A model generated the notes under the pieces. The model did no database searches and was not told where the DNA came from. It worked only from the letters and a program-made list of their open reading frames with translations. 64,000 bases of DNA from Bacteroidia bacterium (GTDB lineage: Bacteria; Bacteroidota; Bacteroidia; Flavobacteriales; Flavobacteriaceae): positions 62,001 to 126,000 of the forward strand of contig JAUIBW010000012.1 of assembly GCA_030427585.1 (NCBI GenBank). The letters run 5' to 3'. Positions 18,172 to 27,749 of the stretch are shown piece by piece. The first letter of the stretch is position 1, and the number at the start of each line of letters is the position of its first letter. Both the position numbers and the translations under genes were made by a program.

Positions 18172-20358
18172 TTATCTAGTAAATAGCAACTCTCTATACT
18201 TTGTTAATGGCCACAATTCATCATCTACAAGTAATTCTAATTTATCACAGCTATATCTGATTTCATCAAACAGAGGTTTTACTTTATTACAATAACTCGA
18301 AGCTTTTTTCTCTAAATCTTCAAGTTTATTTGCTTTTTTACGTTCTTCGGTCATTTCATTAACCTTTGTATTGATTTTGCCAATATGCCCAGAAATCTCT
18401 TCTATGATCTCCATCTGTTCCTTAGCATATTTTCTAAAATCTTTACCATACAGTTCTTTTAACCCTGATACATTACTAATCAACATATTTTGATACCGTA
18501 TTGCAGTCGGTATTACATGGTTTCGGGCAATATCTCCAAGTACCCTACCTTCTATTTGAATTCTTAACACATATTCTTCAACTTCAATTTCATAACGAGC
18601 TTCGGCTTCAATCCTATTCATCACTCCCATTTCCTCAAAAAGCTCCAGGTTTTTCTTAGAAACCTTAGCTTTTAGTGCTTCTGGAGTAGTTTTATTATTA
18701 CTCAACCCTCTCTTCTTAGCTTCTTTTTCCCATTCTTGACCATATCCATTTCCTTCAAAAAGAATATTTTTAGACTGTTTTATATATTCTCTTAACACAT
18801 TAAATATTGCCTCATCTTTTTTGAGTTCTTTTTTATCGATCAATGTATCAACTTCTTTCTTAAAATCTACCAGCTGTTTTGCTACAATAGTGTTAAGAAT
18901 TGTCATTGGGTTTGCACAATTTGCTTTAGATCCTACAGCTCTAAATTCAAATTTATTTCCTGTAAAAGCAAAAGGAGAAGTTCTATTACGATCTGTATTG
19001 TCTAATAAAATTTCTGGTATTTTTCCTACTACATTTAATTTAAGATCTGTTTTTTCTTGTGGAGATAATTTCCCATTAGTAACTCCTTCTAATTCTTTAA
19101 GCACAGCTGTTAATTGTTCTCCTATAAATACAGACATAATAGCCGGTGGTGCCTCATTAGCCCCAAGCCGGTGATCATTACTGGCCGAAGCAATACCTGC
19201 TCTCATTAATTCTTCATTTTCATTAATAGCCTTAATAGTATTGATAAAAAATGTTAAAAATTGAAGATTACTCATTGGTGTTTTTCCCGGGCCTAATAAA
19301 TTCACACCTGTATTTGTTGCCAAAGACCAATTATTGTGTTTTCCTGATCCGTTTACACCTGCAAAAGGTTTCTCGTGTAAAAGCACAGTTAAGTGGTGTC
19401 TTGCCGCTACTTTATCCATAACATCCATAAGTAAGGAGTTATGATCTACAGCAAGGTTAGTTTCTTCAAATATAGGAGCCAATTCAAATTGATTGGGGGC
19501 TACCTCATTATGACGCGTTTTTACAGGAATACCCAATAGCATACATTCTGTTTCTAAATCCCTCATATAATCCAAAGCTCTCGTAGGAATGCTTCCAAAA
19601 TAGTGGTCATCTAGTTGTTGTCCTTTTGCTGCAGAATGACCGAGAAGTGTTCTACCAGTCATTACTATATCTGGCCTGGAATATGCCAATGCGCTATCAA
19701 TCAAAAAGTACTCTTGTTCCCAACCTAGAGATGCATTCACTTTTTTGACATTTTTGTCAAAATACTTGGCAACCGCTGTTGCTGCGTTATCGACAGCTTG
19801 TAAAGCTCTTAATAATGGCGTTTTATAATCCAATGCTTCCCCGGTATACGCAACAAATACTGTAGGAATACATAAAGTGGTACCATAAATAAAAGCAGGA
19901 GAAGTAGGGTCCCACGCTGTATATCCCCTGGCTTCAAAGGTATTACGAATCCCTCCATTAGGAAAAGAAGAAGCATCTGGTTCTTGTTGCACCAGTTGTC
20001 CTCCTCCAAATTTTTCGATTGCCCGCCCATTACCTATGGTTTCAAAAAAGGCATCATGTTTTTCTGCTGTTGCTCCTGTTAATGGTTGAAACCAATGAGT
20101 ATAATGTGTTACACCTTTAGAAAGTGCCCATTCTTTCATCGCAGATGAAATCTGATCGGCAATCTTGCGATCAATTTTAGAACCATGTTCTATAGCGTCT
20201 ATTACACTACTATAAGCATCTTTGGTAAGATACTGAAGCATTGTTGTTTGATTAAATACATTGTTACCAAATAATACAGATCGACGTTCTGCTTCTGTAA
20301 CTATAACAGGTTTACGATGTAAGGTCTCTTTTAGAGCTTGAAATCTGAGTGTTGACAT
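18172..20358 (-). CDS. glnN: Glutamine synthetase type III
   Basis: ATP-dependent amidation of glutamate. The large GSIII form (728 residues from this start) typical of Bacteroidota and cyanobacteria. Seen: NGGIRNTFEARGYTAWD near the N-terminus, GWEQEYFLID (catalytic glutamates), HEKPFAGVNGSGKHNNWS, DHRLGANEAPPAI and DRNRTSPFAFTGNKFEFRAVGS. The frame is open from 20379, but the family start MSTLRFQAL corresponds to 20358. It is divergent from a second, unrelated glutamine synthetase 219 bp away. Confidence 0.93.
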   Translation of the reverse strand: MSTLRFQALKETLHRKPVIVTEAERRSVLFGNNVFNQTTMLQYLTKDAYSSVIDAIEHGSKIDRKIADQISSAMKEWALSKGVTHYTHWFQPLTGATAEKHDAFFETIGNGRAIEKFGGGQLVQQEPDASSFPNGGIRNTFEARGYTAWDPTSPAFIYGTTLCIPTVFVAYTGEALDYKTPLLRALQAVDNAATAVAKYFDKNVKKVNASLGWEQEYFLIDSALAYSRPDIVMTGRTLLGHSAAKGQQLDDHYFGSIPTRALDYMRDLETECMLLGIPVKTRHNEVAPNQFELAPIFEETNLAVDHNSLLMDVMDKVAARHHLTVLLHEKPFAGVNGSGKHNNWSLATNTGVNLLGPGKTPMSNLQFLTFFINTIKAINENEELMRAGIASASNDHRLGANEAPPAIMSVFIGEQLTAVLKELEGVTNGKLSPQEKTDLKLNVVGKIPEILLDNTDRNRTSPFAFTGNKFEFRAVGSKANCANPMTILNTIVAKQLVDFKKEVDTLIDKKELKKDEAIFNVLREYIKQSKNILFEGNGYGQEWEKEAKKRGLSNNKTTPEALKAKVSKKNLELFEEMGVMNRIEAEARYEIEVEEYVLRIQIEGRVLGDIARNHVIPTAIRYQNMLISNVSGLKELYGKDFRKYAKEQMEIIEEISGHIGKINTKVNEMTEERKKANKLEDLEKKASSYCNKVKPLFDEIRYSCDKLELLVDDELWPLTKYRELLFTR

Positions 20359-20534
20359 AATTAAGTGAGTTTTATGCAAAGATAAAAGAAGTTTCTATTG
20401 ATAATATAAAAAATATTTTCTTTTAAAATTAATAATTATCCAAAATACCCCCTAAAAAAATAGGGTGTTAATAAAATTAATTACAAATATAACTATATAA
20501 CCCCTATTTCTTAGGTAATATAGAAATAAAAAAT

Positions 20535-20542
20535 TAATTTTG
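20535..20542 (+). promoter_or_regulatory. Candidate -7 box for the type II glutamine synthetase
   Basis: TAATTTTG matches TAnnTTTG 35 bp before the start codon, in the 219-bp region between the two divergent glutamine synthetase genes. No clear -33 TTG is visible at the right spacing, so this is tentative and the promoter may need an activator. Confidence 0.35.
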
Positions 20543-20577
20543 GACTCTATAACAATTCAATTTATAAAGTATTAATT

Positions 20578-21603
20578 ATGAGTAAAGCTAAATTAGAATA
20601 CATTTGGCTAGATGGTTATAAACCAACTGCTAACTTAAGAAGTAAAACAAAAATTGAAGAAAATTTTAGCGGAAAGCTTGAAGATTGTCCAATGTGGTCT
20701 TTTGATGGTAGTTCTACAAGACAAGCAGAAGGTGGTTCTTCTGACTGTTTATTAAAACCTGTTGCTATATATCCTGATCCTGCAAGAAAAAATGGATATC
20801 TTGTAATGACAGAAGTTTTAAATTCTGATGGGACTCCTCACGAATCTAATGCAAGAGCAACAATCGATGACGATGATAATGATTTTTGGTTTGGTTTTGA
20901 ACAAGAATACTTTATTATGGATTCTAAAACACAATTACCATTAGGATTTCCTGTTGGTGGTTACCCTGGTCCTCAAGGCATGTATTATTGCTCTGTAGGA
21001 GGTAAAAACACACATGGTAGAGATTTTGTTGAGGAACATGCTGATCTGTGTATTGCTGCTGGACTTAATTTTGAAGGAATTAATCAAGAAGTTGCAAGTG
21101 GGCAGTGGGAATTTCAACTATTTGCTAAAGGAGCTAAAAAAGCCGGAGATGAAATATGGATAGCTCGATATTTATTAGATCGTCTTACCGAACATTATGG
21201 CTATTATATTGAATATCACCCAAAACCTATAAAAGGAGACTGGAATGGTTCTGGTATGCATGCAAACTTTTCTAACGAAGTATTAAGAACTTGTGGTTCT
21301 AAAGAAGTTTATGAAACTATTTGTGAAGCATTTAGACCTGTTACCAAAGAACATATTGCTGTATATGGTGAGTTTAATGATCAACGACTAACCGGCGAAC
21401 ATGAAACACAATCTATACATGAATTCTCTTATGGAGTATCGGATAGAGGAGCATCTATAAGAATTCCTATCATTACTGTAGAAAAAGGATGGAAAGGTTG
21501 GCTAGAAGACCGTAGACCCGCTTCTAACGGTGATCCATATAAAATTGCTGCTAGAATTGTAACTACTGTTAAAACTGCAGGTGTTGAGACTGTAATGGCA
21601 TAA
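20578..21603 (+). CDS. glnII: Glutamine synthetase type II (eukaryote-like)
   Basis: Decameric-type GS, 341 residues. Seen: EYIWLDGYKPTANLRSKT, MWSFDGSSTRQAEG (beta-grasp region), WFGFEQEYFIMD with metal-binding glutamates, GGKNTHGRD, WEFQLF, and GDWNGSGMHANFS (ATP and ammonium site), then RGASIRIP. This form is common in eukaryotes and occurs in some Bacteroidota. Its neighbour on the opposite strand is GSIII, so this organism carries two unrelated ammonia-assimilating enzymes side by side. Confidence 0.94.
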   Translation: MSKAKLEYIWLDGYKPTANLRSKTKIEENFSGKLEDCPMWSFDGSSTRQAEGGSSDCLLKPVAIYPDPARKNGYLVMTEVLNSDGTPHESNARATIDDDDNDFWFGFEQEYFIMDSKTQLPLGFPVGGYPGPQGMYYCSVGGKNTHGRDFVEEHADLCIAAGLNFEGINQEVASGQWEFQLFAKGAKKAGDEIWIARYLLDRLTEHYGYYIEYHPKPIKGDWNGSGMHANFSNEVLRTCGSKEVYETICEAFRPVTKEHIAVYGEFNDQRLTGEHETQSIHEFSYGVSDRGASIRIPIITVEKGWKGWLEDRRPASNGDPYKIAARIVTTVKTAGVETVMA

Positions 21604-21648
21604 CAATTTATTGTATGTAACTTAACTAACCAAGTTGGTTAAACACCC

Positions 21649-21681
21649 AAAACACCTCTAGAAACTTTCTAGAGGTGTTTT
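21649..21681 (+). terminator. Terminator after glnII
   Basis: Long inverted repeat built on ACACCTCTAG / CTAGAGGTGT (arms within 21649-21664 and 21666-21681) followed by a T-run. A short palindrome TAACCAAGTTGGTTA just before it (about 21627-21641) could add to the structure. Between here and 21914 I see no gene. Confidence 0.85.
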
Positions 21682-21913
21682 TTTATTCTTTATAACTACA
21701 ATCCTAATTGTTCTCTAAACTTAATGGATTACCTCAGAAACAATATAAGTTTGAGATAACGTTTTTTTCATAATTAAACTTTATATACACAATAAGACAA
21801 TCAAGGGTCTCCAACCTAAAAGTTGTAAAATCCAAAACCAATGTTTTTTTGAAATCTTTAGTGTATTCAAATCGTAATTCTATTTATTATAACTCTAGCA
21901 GTTTTTCCAGGTA

Positions 21914-22225
21914 TCATCTGGCAATCTTTACTTCCTGGTTTTCTAATACTCCTTCATAAGTAACCTTAAAAGCACTAACTTCTATAGTAAGTTTTTGATC
22001 TACAAATATTGTTTTATCTACCGTAAGCTCTTGATCTGATTGTTTAGGACTTTTTAAAGTAGACATATAGGTATCTACATCCTTTTTAATTGTAAAAACC
22101 ATAGGAAGTTCGGTTCCCAGAACCTTAATTGTCCCATTCCAAATCCCGATAATTTCCTGTGCATTTATAATTTGAGAAAGAAAAGCTAGTAACAATCCAA
22201 TTATCCATTTAGCTAATGACACCAT
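21914..22225 (-). CDS. Short secreted protein resembling the N-terminal domain of exported alpha/beta hydrolases
   Basis: 103 residues: signal peptide to about residue 22 (IINAQ), then GIWNGTIKVLGTELPMVFTIKK...LKSPKQSDQELTVDKTIFVDQKLTIEV...VTYEGVLENQEV. This is the beta-rich lead domain that, in Bacteroidota exported hydrolases, precedes the catalytic domain. Here the protein stops where the hydrolase part would begin. It may be a remnant or a free-standing domain. Assignment is from pattern memory. Confidence 0.5.
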   Translation of the reverse strand: MVSLAKWIIGLLLAFLSQIINAQEIIGIWNGTIKVLGTELPMVFTIKKDVDTYMSTLKSPKQSDQELTVDKTIFVDQKLTIEVSAFKVTYEGVLENQEVKIAR

Positions 22226-22385
22226 AATTAGTTTCTTTTTGATTTATGATCAAAAATATATGAATCCTTATATAAAATAGCTCAAATTATGAAGAATGGT
22301 AAATACGCAGGATAGATGGGCAATAATGATGATCTACTTTTCTAAACAGATTTATATAACATTACCCCAGGCCCAGGTCTGTGGT

Positions 22386-23339
22386 TTATTTTATAAAAAC
22401 CATTGCAATAAAAATACAATATGCTACAAAAATCAATAATCCTTTTGGGCGCCCCAGAATCATTTTTTTAGGTATAAAAGCCAATGGAAGCAAAATCATA
22501 GCAAAACCAAGCATCCAATAAATATTTACATTCATTAGTGTTTCATCTTTTACCACTATGGGTTGAATTAATGAAGTTATTCCTAACACTGAAGCAATAT
22601 TAAAAATATTAGATCCGATAAGATTTCCTAGTGATATTGCTTTCTCTTGTTTAAGGGCTGCGATAACAGAAGCAGCCAATTCTGGAACACTAGTTCCCAC
22701 TGCAATAAGGGTAACTGCTATTACACCTTCACTAACGCCCATTTTTTTGGCAATGGTTTCTGCTCCGTTTACCAATAATTCTGAACCAAAATATAATGCA
22801 ACCCCACCAATGAGCAACCAAATGATAATTTTAAAATTAGATGTTTTCTGAAGAGAATCATCGACCTCTTCTACAGCAGTATCAGAAGATTTTCTAGCTC
22901 TTCGAATCAAGAGGAACAGATAAACCATTAAAGAGAATAACAACACAAGTCCTTCTAACTGAGTTAAAATTGCATCATTATCTAAAAAGAGATACAACAC
23001 AAACGATAATAATACCATTACCGGCCAATTGAATTTATAAAAATCCTTATCGATAGCCAACGGACCTATTATAGCAGTAATACCCAATACCAAACCGATG
23101 TTAGCAATATTAGATCCAACTACATTACCTAAAGATATATCAGACAATCCATCTAATGCTGCCTGAATACTTACTAATAGTTCTGGAGCAGAGGTAGCAA
23201 AAGAAACCACGGTTAATCCAATAACCATACGGGACAAATTAAGTCTAAACGAAAGTGCAACAGAGGACCTTACTAAAAACTCCCCTCCTACAACAAGAAG
23301 TATTAATCCTATAATAACGTATAGTATACTGGCAAACAT
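22386..23339 (-). CDS. Calcium/sodium antiporter (CaCA family, YrbG-like)
   Basis: Inner-membrane cation exchanger, 317 residues, about ten helices. The two inverted alpha-repeats are plain: SFATSAPELLVSIQAAL...GNVVGSNIANIGLVLGITA and AVGTSVPELAASVIAAL...GNLIGSNIFNIASVLGITS, with the ion-binding Glu in each PEL. A cytosolic loop (RRARKSSDTAVEEVDDS) separates the halves. Confidence 0.9.
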   Translation of the reverse strand: MFASILYVIIGLILLVVGGEFLVRSSVALSFRLNLSRMVIGLTVVSFATSAPELLVSIQAALDGLSDISLGNVVGSNIANIGLVLGITAIIGPLAIDKDFYKFNWPVMVLLSFVLYLFLDNDAILTQLEGLVLLFSLMVYLFLLIRRARKSSDTAVEEVDDSLQKTSNFKIIIWLLIGGVALYFGSELLVNGAETIAKKMGVSEGVIAVTLIAVGTSVPELAASVIAALKQEKAISLGNLIGSNIFNIASVLGITSLIQPIVVKDETLMNVNIYWMLGFAMILLPLAFIPKKMILGRPKGLLIFVAYCIFIAMVFIK

Positions 23340-23392
23340 AAATTTTAATTTTGTCTGCGAAGATACTATTATATAAAAACTTTTCTCAAAAA

Positions 23393-23421
23393 AATAGCAT
23401 CCATATTATCGGGATGCTATT
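23393..23421 (-). terminator. Terminator-like hairpin upstream of the antiporter gene
   Basis: 10-bp perfect arms (23393-23402 and 23412-23421) with a 9-nt loop. On the minus strand the hairpin is followed by TTTTTTT, so it looks like a terminator reading leftward, yet no minus-strand gene lies between it and 26604. It is 54 bp upstream of the antiporter start, so it could be an attenuator in that gene's leader or the end of a small RNA. Confidence 0.6.
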
Positions 23422-23892
23422 CTAAACAAATTACCATAATCAAAAGAAGGAAAAAGAAATTCTATTACTTCTTATGTACAATTCAAAAAGCATGGTATTA
23501 GACTAAACTCAAAAAAAACCTGCTTTTAAAACTTAAGTATATGTATATATCAATATGACTCCATTCATAAATACAGACTAACCATTATACTATCTTGATA
23601 GCATGTATCAACTTACTCCCTATATTATTTTAGTTAATAGTTAAAAAATATCTCTATTATCTCTTTTGGTAATAAAAATAAATGATACTAAAACTCAAAT
23701 TCAATATAGTAATTATCATAACTCAAATATAAGGGCGGTAGTTCTAAAAATCGATCTCTAATACAATAACGGTCATTTTTATTACACAAATTGTTATTAT
23801 TAAGCAAAAAACTTTCAAAATCAATATCATAATTAACATTAAATTAATACAATTTCATATTTTGTAGTTTTGTATACCTAATTTTGGGAATA
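23422..23892. other. AT-rich intergenic region, no gene seen
   Basis: About 470 bp upstream of the sensor kinase. A TAGTTTTG near 23866 could be a -7 box for the kinase operon. I find no coding frame or clear riboswitch fold. Confidence 0.4.
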
Positions 23893-25761
23893 ATGAGTTT
23901 TAAAAAAAATAGATTATTTTTTCTTCCTATATTTTTATTATGGGTTGCTATTTCCATAGGGCAAAATACTATTAACACTACTCAAAAAACATATCAAGAT
24001 TCTACATTAACCTCTTTATACAAAAAGTTAGAGTTCTTAAAAACAACTACATATAACGATAGTATTGTAAAAAACAGCTTACATCTTATCAAAAAATATA
24101 TGCGCAAAAACCTAAAAAACAATAATACCGGTGTATTATTTAATTTAATCAATTATTGTGAAGATAATCATAATCTTGAATGCCTAATAGAAGCATGCAT
24201 TTTGGTTGGAATACAATATCAAAGAAAGGATCTTTATTTAGAATCTTTAGCATATTATAACAAAGCAGAAGAATTGTCTTCTAGTACTGAAAAAAGAGAT
24301 CTAAAATGGCGTATTTATATAAACAAAGGGCTTTTACTTCGTGAGATATTAGAAATAGAGTTAGCTAGAGAAAATTACAAAAAATCGTTATCCTATACCG
24401 ATCCCACTAATAGAATTAGAGAAGCTACTTCTTTTTTAAATATGTCTACAACATTCGAGGAAGTAAAGGACCATGATTCTATGGTATATTATGGAAAAAA
24501 AGCTTTTGAGGTATTAAAAGAGTATCCTCACAAGAAATCACATTTCATTGCTGCCGTAAACAATATAGCATATGGGTATATTAAACAAAATGAACTTGAT
24601 AAAGCTTACAAAATTATAACAACTCATATTGATTTAAATAAAGATAAAGAAAACTCAGGCAACGCTTTTCCTTCTTATTTTTATAACACTTTAGGAGAGC
24701 TTAATTACAAACTTAAAAAACACGATACAGCTATATACTATTATAAAAAATCTCTGGATACTCTAGATAACGCAAACCCTCCATCAAACATCAAAAATCT
24801 TATTAGATTATCAGAAATTTATGAAATCAAAGGTGATTTAAAACTAGCTATTAAATATCTAAGGACAAAAGAAAAATATTTAGAAAAATTTGACCAAATT
24901 AGGTTAAAACGAGAAATTGCAAGATCACAATTCAACCAAGTTTTGTACAAAAAAAACAAAATAATCACTACACTAAAGGAAGAAAATTTAGTCACCAACA
25001 AAAAAGTGTACAATACTAAGTTAACTACTCTGGGAGTAGGATTAACAAGTTTATTTATTATTCTTATATTTTTAGCAATTCATCAAAAAAGTAGATTAAA
25101 AATATCCTATTTAAATGAAGAGATAAGCTTAACGAGATTAAAATCTTTAAAATCAATAATGAATCCTCATTTTTTATTCAATTCGTTTAACACTCTCCAA
25201 AGTTTTATATTACAAAAAGATAAGTTTAAGGCTAGTGAACATATGCGACAGCTTTCTCAATTAATACGAAAAGTATTATCAAATTCTGAAAGTCTTTACA
25301 TTAACTTTAATGATGAATTAGAGATTATAGAAACTTATATTGAATTAGAGAATAAAAGATTTGACAATCAATTCGAACTAGAAAAAATAATTGATAAAAA
25401 CCTCATAACATTAAATCCCAGAATTCCTTCTATGATTATTCAGCCTCATATAGAAAATGCTGTTATCCATGGATTGGAATGTAAAAAAATTAAAAAATTA
25501 AAGCTATCTTTTCAGAAGAAAAACAACATCATACAATGTATTATTAAGGATAATGGTATTGGAAGAAGAAAATCTATAGAATTAAAAAAGACTAAAAAAG
25601 GAAAGCATCTTTCTATTGCTTCTACAAATACATCCGAAAGAATAAGTATCCTACAAAAGATTGGATATCAAGAAACTTCTTTAGAAATAAAAGATCTTTT
25701 TGATGATCATAACCAACCTAACGGCACAAAAATTATTATTAACCTTCCAATTATAAATTAA
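23893..25761 (+). CDS. TPR-containing LytS-type sensor histidine kinase
   Basis: Membrane sensor paired with the LytTR regulator that follows. Signal/TM at the N-terminus (LFFLPIFLLWVAISIGQN), then tetratricopeptide repeats over about residues 90-330 (for example SLAYYNKAEELS and AIYYYKKSLDTL), a transmembrane helix near 380 (LTTLGVGLTSLFIILIFLAI), and the His_kinase dimerisation motif MNPHFLFNSFNTLQSF with the phospho-accepting His. The C-terminal ATPase has IQPHIENAVIHGLE and IKDNGIGRRKS. Open from a TTG at 23884, but the ATG at 23893 is preferred. Overlaps the regulator by one base. Confidence 0.9.
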   Translation: MSFKKNRLFFLPIFLLWVAISIGQNTINTTQKTYQDSTLTSLYKKLEFLKTTTYNDSIVKNSLHLIKKYMRKNLKNNNTGVLFNLINYCEDNHNLECLIEACILVGIQYQRKDLYLESLAYYNKAEELSSSTEKRDLKWRIYINKGLLLREILEIELARENYKKSLSYTDPTNRIREATSFLNMSTTFEEVKDHDSMVYYGKKAFEVLKEYPHKKSHFIAAVNNIAYGYIKQNELDKAYKIITTHIDLNKDKENSGNAFPSYFYNTLGELNYKLKKHDTAIYYYKKSLDTLDNANPPSNIKNLIRLSEIYEIKGDLKLAIKYLRTKEKYLEKFDQIRLKREIARSQFNQVLYKKNKIITTLKEENLVTNKKVYNTKLTTLGVGLTSLFIILIFLAIHQKSRLKISYLNEEISLTRLKSLKSIMNPHFLFNSFNTLQSFILQKDKFKASEHMRQLSQLIRKVLSNSESLYINFNDELEIIETYIELENKRFDNQFELEKIIDKNLITLNPRIPSMIIQPHIENAVIHGLECKKIKKLKLSFQKKNNIIQCIIKDNGIGRRKSIELKKTKKGKHLSIASTNTSERISILQKIGYQETSLEIKDLFDDHNQPNGTKIIINLPIIN

Positions 25762-26504
25762 TGAATATCACAACCCCACTAACATCTATTATTATTGATG
25801 ACGAAAAAATGGCAAGGGATAGTTTAAAAGTTTTATTGCATAATTATTGCCCCGAAATAAAAATAATTGGAGAGGGGGAAAATTTGGCTTCTTTAAAGAA
25901 ATTACTACATACACATAACCCTAGTCTTATTTTTTTAGATATTCAATTGAGAAACACTACTATTTTTGACCTTATTTCTAACACCGAATTATCAAGTGTT
26001 AAAATTATTTTTATTTCTGCACATGATCAATATGCTTTAAAAGGATATAAATACGATGCTATAGACTATCTTTTAAAGCCAGTAGACCCTATTAAATTGA
26101 AAGAAGCCGTAATTAAAGTAAAAAGTCAAATTGAAAAAGAACAGGAATTAGAATATAAAAGAACAGGTATGTCTCCTTTGCGAGATTCTCCTCAGATTGT
26201 GTTATCAGATACCAAAGGGTCCCATATCATTAAAACCAAAGATATTATGTATTGCATTGCAGAAGGAAATTACACTGCTATTGTTTTGCACAATCAGCCT
26301 CAAATAGTAGTTTCTAAGAATCTAAAGTTTTTTGAAGAAAAATTGAACTCTATAGATTTTTACAGAATTCATAAATCCAACTTAATTAATCTTAATTATT
26401 TAAAATTATTAAGTAATGATGATGGAGGACATATTGTAATGAGTGATGGAAAAACACTATCTATATCCAGAGATAAAAAACGCAAACTTCTTAAACATAT
26501 CTAG
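25761..26504 (+). CDS. LytTR-family response regulator
   Basis: 247 residues. Receiver domain with acidic pair D13 D14, phosphorylation site D60 (SLIFLDIQ) and the DYLLKPVD lysine loop; LytTR DNA-binding domain from about residue 150 (IVLSDTKGSHIIKTKDIMYCIAEGNYT, then FYRIHKSNLINLNYL). Start codon overlaps the kinase stop (TAATG), so the pair is translationally coupled. Targets unknown. Confidence 0.92.
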   Translation: MNITTPLTSIIIDDEKMARDSLKVLLHNYCPEIKIIGEGENLASLKKLLHTHNPSLIFLDIQLRNTTIFDLISNTELSSVKIIFISAHDQYALKGYKYDAIDYLLKPVDPIKLKEAVIKVKSQIEKEQELEYKRTGMSPLRDSPQIVLSDTKGSHIIKTKDIMYCIAEGNYTAIVLHNQPQIVVSKNLKFFEEKLNSIDFYRIHKSNLINLNYLKLLSNDDGGHIVMSDGKTLSISRDKKRKLLKHI

Positions 26505-26557
26505 AGTTCGCTTTCTATAGTATTTAATCATATCCCGACTTGTCATAAAATAAAAAA

Positions 26558-26577
26558 GACTGCCTTTTCAGACAGCC
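26558..26577 (-). terminator. Terminator after the M57 protease gene
   Basis: 7-bp arms (26558-26564 and 26571-26577) with two G-U pairs on the minus-strand RNA, followed by a TTTTTTATTTTAT tract on that strand. Confidence 0.65.
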
Positions 26578-26603
26578 TCATCTAATAATTATTCTTTACT
26601 AAT

Positions 26604-27461
26604 TTAGTAAAGATATTCTAAAGCGACTCTATCATATTGTCCAAATTCTCCCTCATTATAAGGAAAACAAGCATTCATTATTGAAGAGGAATCATTACTA
26701 GCTCCTGGGGTTCCAGGAATATAAATCGCACCAATTGCTCCGGCTGATTCTCCTTGTTGACCGCAAGATTGTCTTGTATTCCAATCTGTATGTCTTAATC
26801 CAAAACAATGCCCTAATTCGTGAGTAAACAAGCCTTCTAATAATTGATCATCTCCATTTCTATTAGCTCCTCCATTAATTTTCACTCGCTTAAACGGCTG
26901 CCCGGCTTCAGGGAAACCAGCTTCTCCACGAACTCCATCCTGAGCTATTACTGAAGCATTAGTTTCGGCATAAGCAACAATATCATTAGCATTAAAACTA
27001 GTAGAAAAAACTAAGTTAAGTTGAATATTAATATTTAGAGCATTGTAATTTGCAACCGCATACTGTAAACCTCTTTGGGCAACAGTGCTAAGTCCAAACC
27101 TATCATTTCCATTATACCCCACAACGCGAACTGTTCTTGGCGTACTTACCAAATTAGTAGTTCTATACTGTTTGCTATCTACTCCATCCCCAATATCCAT
27201 TTTCATGATCTGATCATAAGACATTTTAATATCCCCTTCTAATAAATACATTACTTTTTGACTTCCATCAATATCACTTTCCATTACTTTTTCTGCCCCA
27301 TTAGGATTAAAATGTAATGAAGTGATTTTGTTTAAGACATCTTTTTCAACTTCCAAAGAGGTTTCTTGCGCTGGACTATCTGTCTGATCTTTTTCACAAG
27401 AAACAAAAGTTACCGAAGCAGCTATTGCAGTAGCTGCAAATAGAAATTTAATTCTTTTCAT
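26604..27461 (-). CDS. Secreted zinc metalloprotease lipoprotein, M57-like
   Basis: 285 residues. Lipobox at C22 (FVSCEKD). The zincin motif HELGHCFGLRH places the zinc ligands at H214, H218 and H224 and the catalytic Glu at 215. C-terminal YNEGEFGQYDRVALEYLY is shared with the partial gene at the right edge of the window, so the two are paralogs. The domain matches the dual-action HEIGH/M57 metallo-peptidase family of Bacteroidota. Expected to act outside the cell or on the surface. Confidence 0.85.
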   Translation of the reverse strand: MKRIKFLFAATAIAASVTFVSCEKDQTDSPAQETSLEVEKDVLNKITSLHFNPNGAEKVMESDIDGSQKVMYLLEGDIKMSYDQIMKMDIGDGVDSKQYRTTNLVSTPRTVRVVGYNGNDRFGLSTVAQRGLQYAVANYNALNINIQLNLVFSTSFNANDIVAYAETNASVIAQDGVRGEAGFPEAGQPFKRVKINGGANRNGDDQLLEGLFTHELGHCFGLRHTDWNTRQSCGQQGESAGAIGAIYIPGTPGASNDSSSIMNACFPYNEGEFGQYDRVALEYLY

Positions 27462-27749
27462 TCTAAAATATGTTAAGTTTGTATTAATTTTAGTGATAAA
27501 ATTAACATTTTATTTGCTTAAAGCAAATGTTTTTGGTTAAAAAAATAACATTTTACCGTACTCACACTACTGTAATACAGTAGTATATATAAAACAAAAA
27601 GTTGCTCAAAAAAATATTTCAATACTTCATAAGTGTAAAAATATCATCTCTTTTCTCTCTTAAAAACTACACAAATAGTTAAATAACTATAAAAATAGTT
27701 GTAAAACTAAAAATATAGTTATACTTTTGATTATTATTAATACTCTTTT

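Noticed and set aside
23422..23892. yybP-ykoY-type manganese riboswitch before the cation antiporter
   Set aside because: I looked for its conserved purine-rich loops on the minus strand and did not find them.
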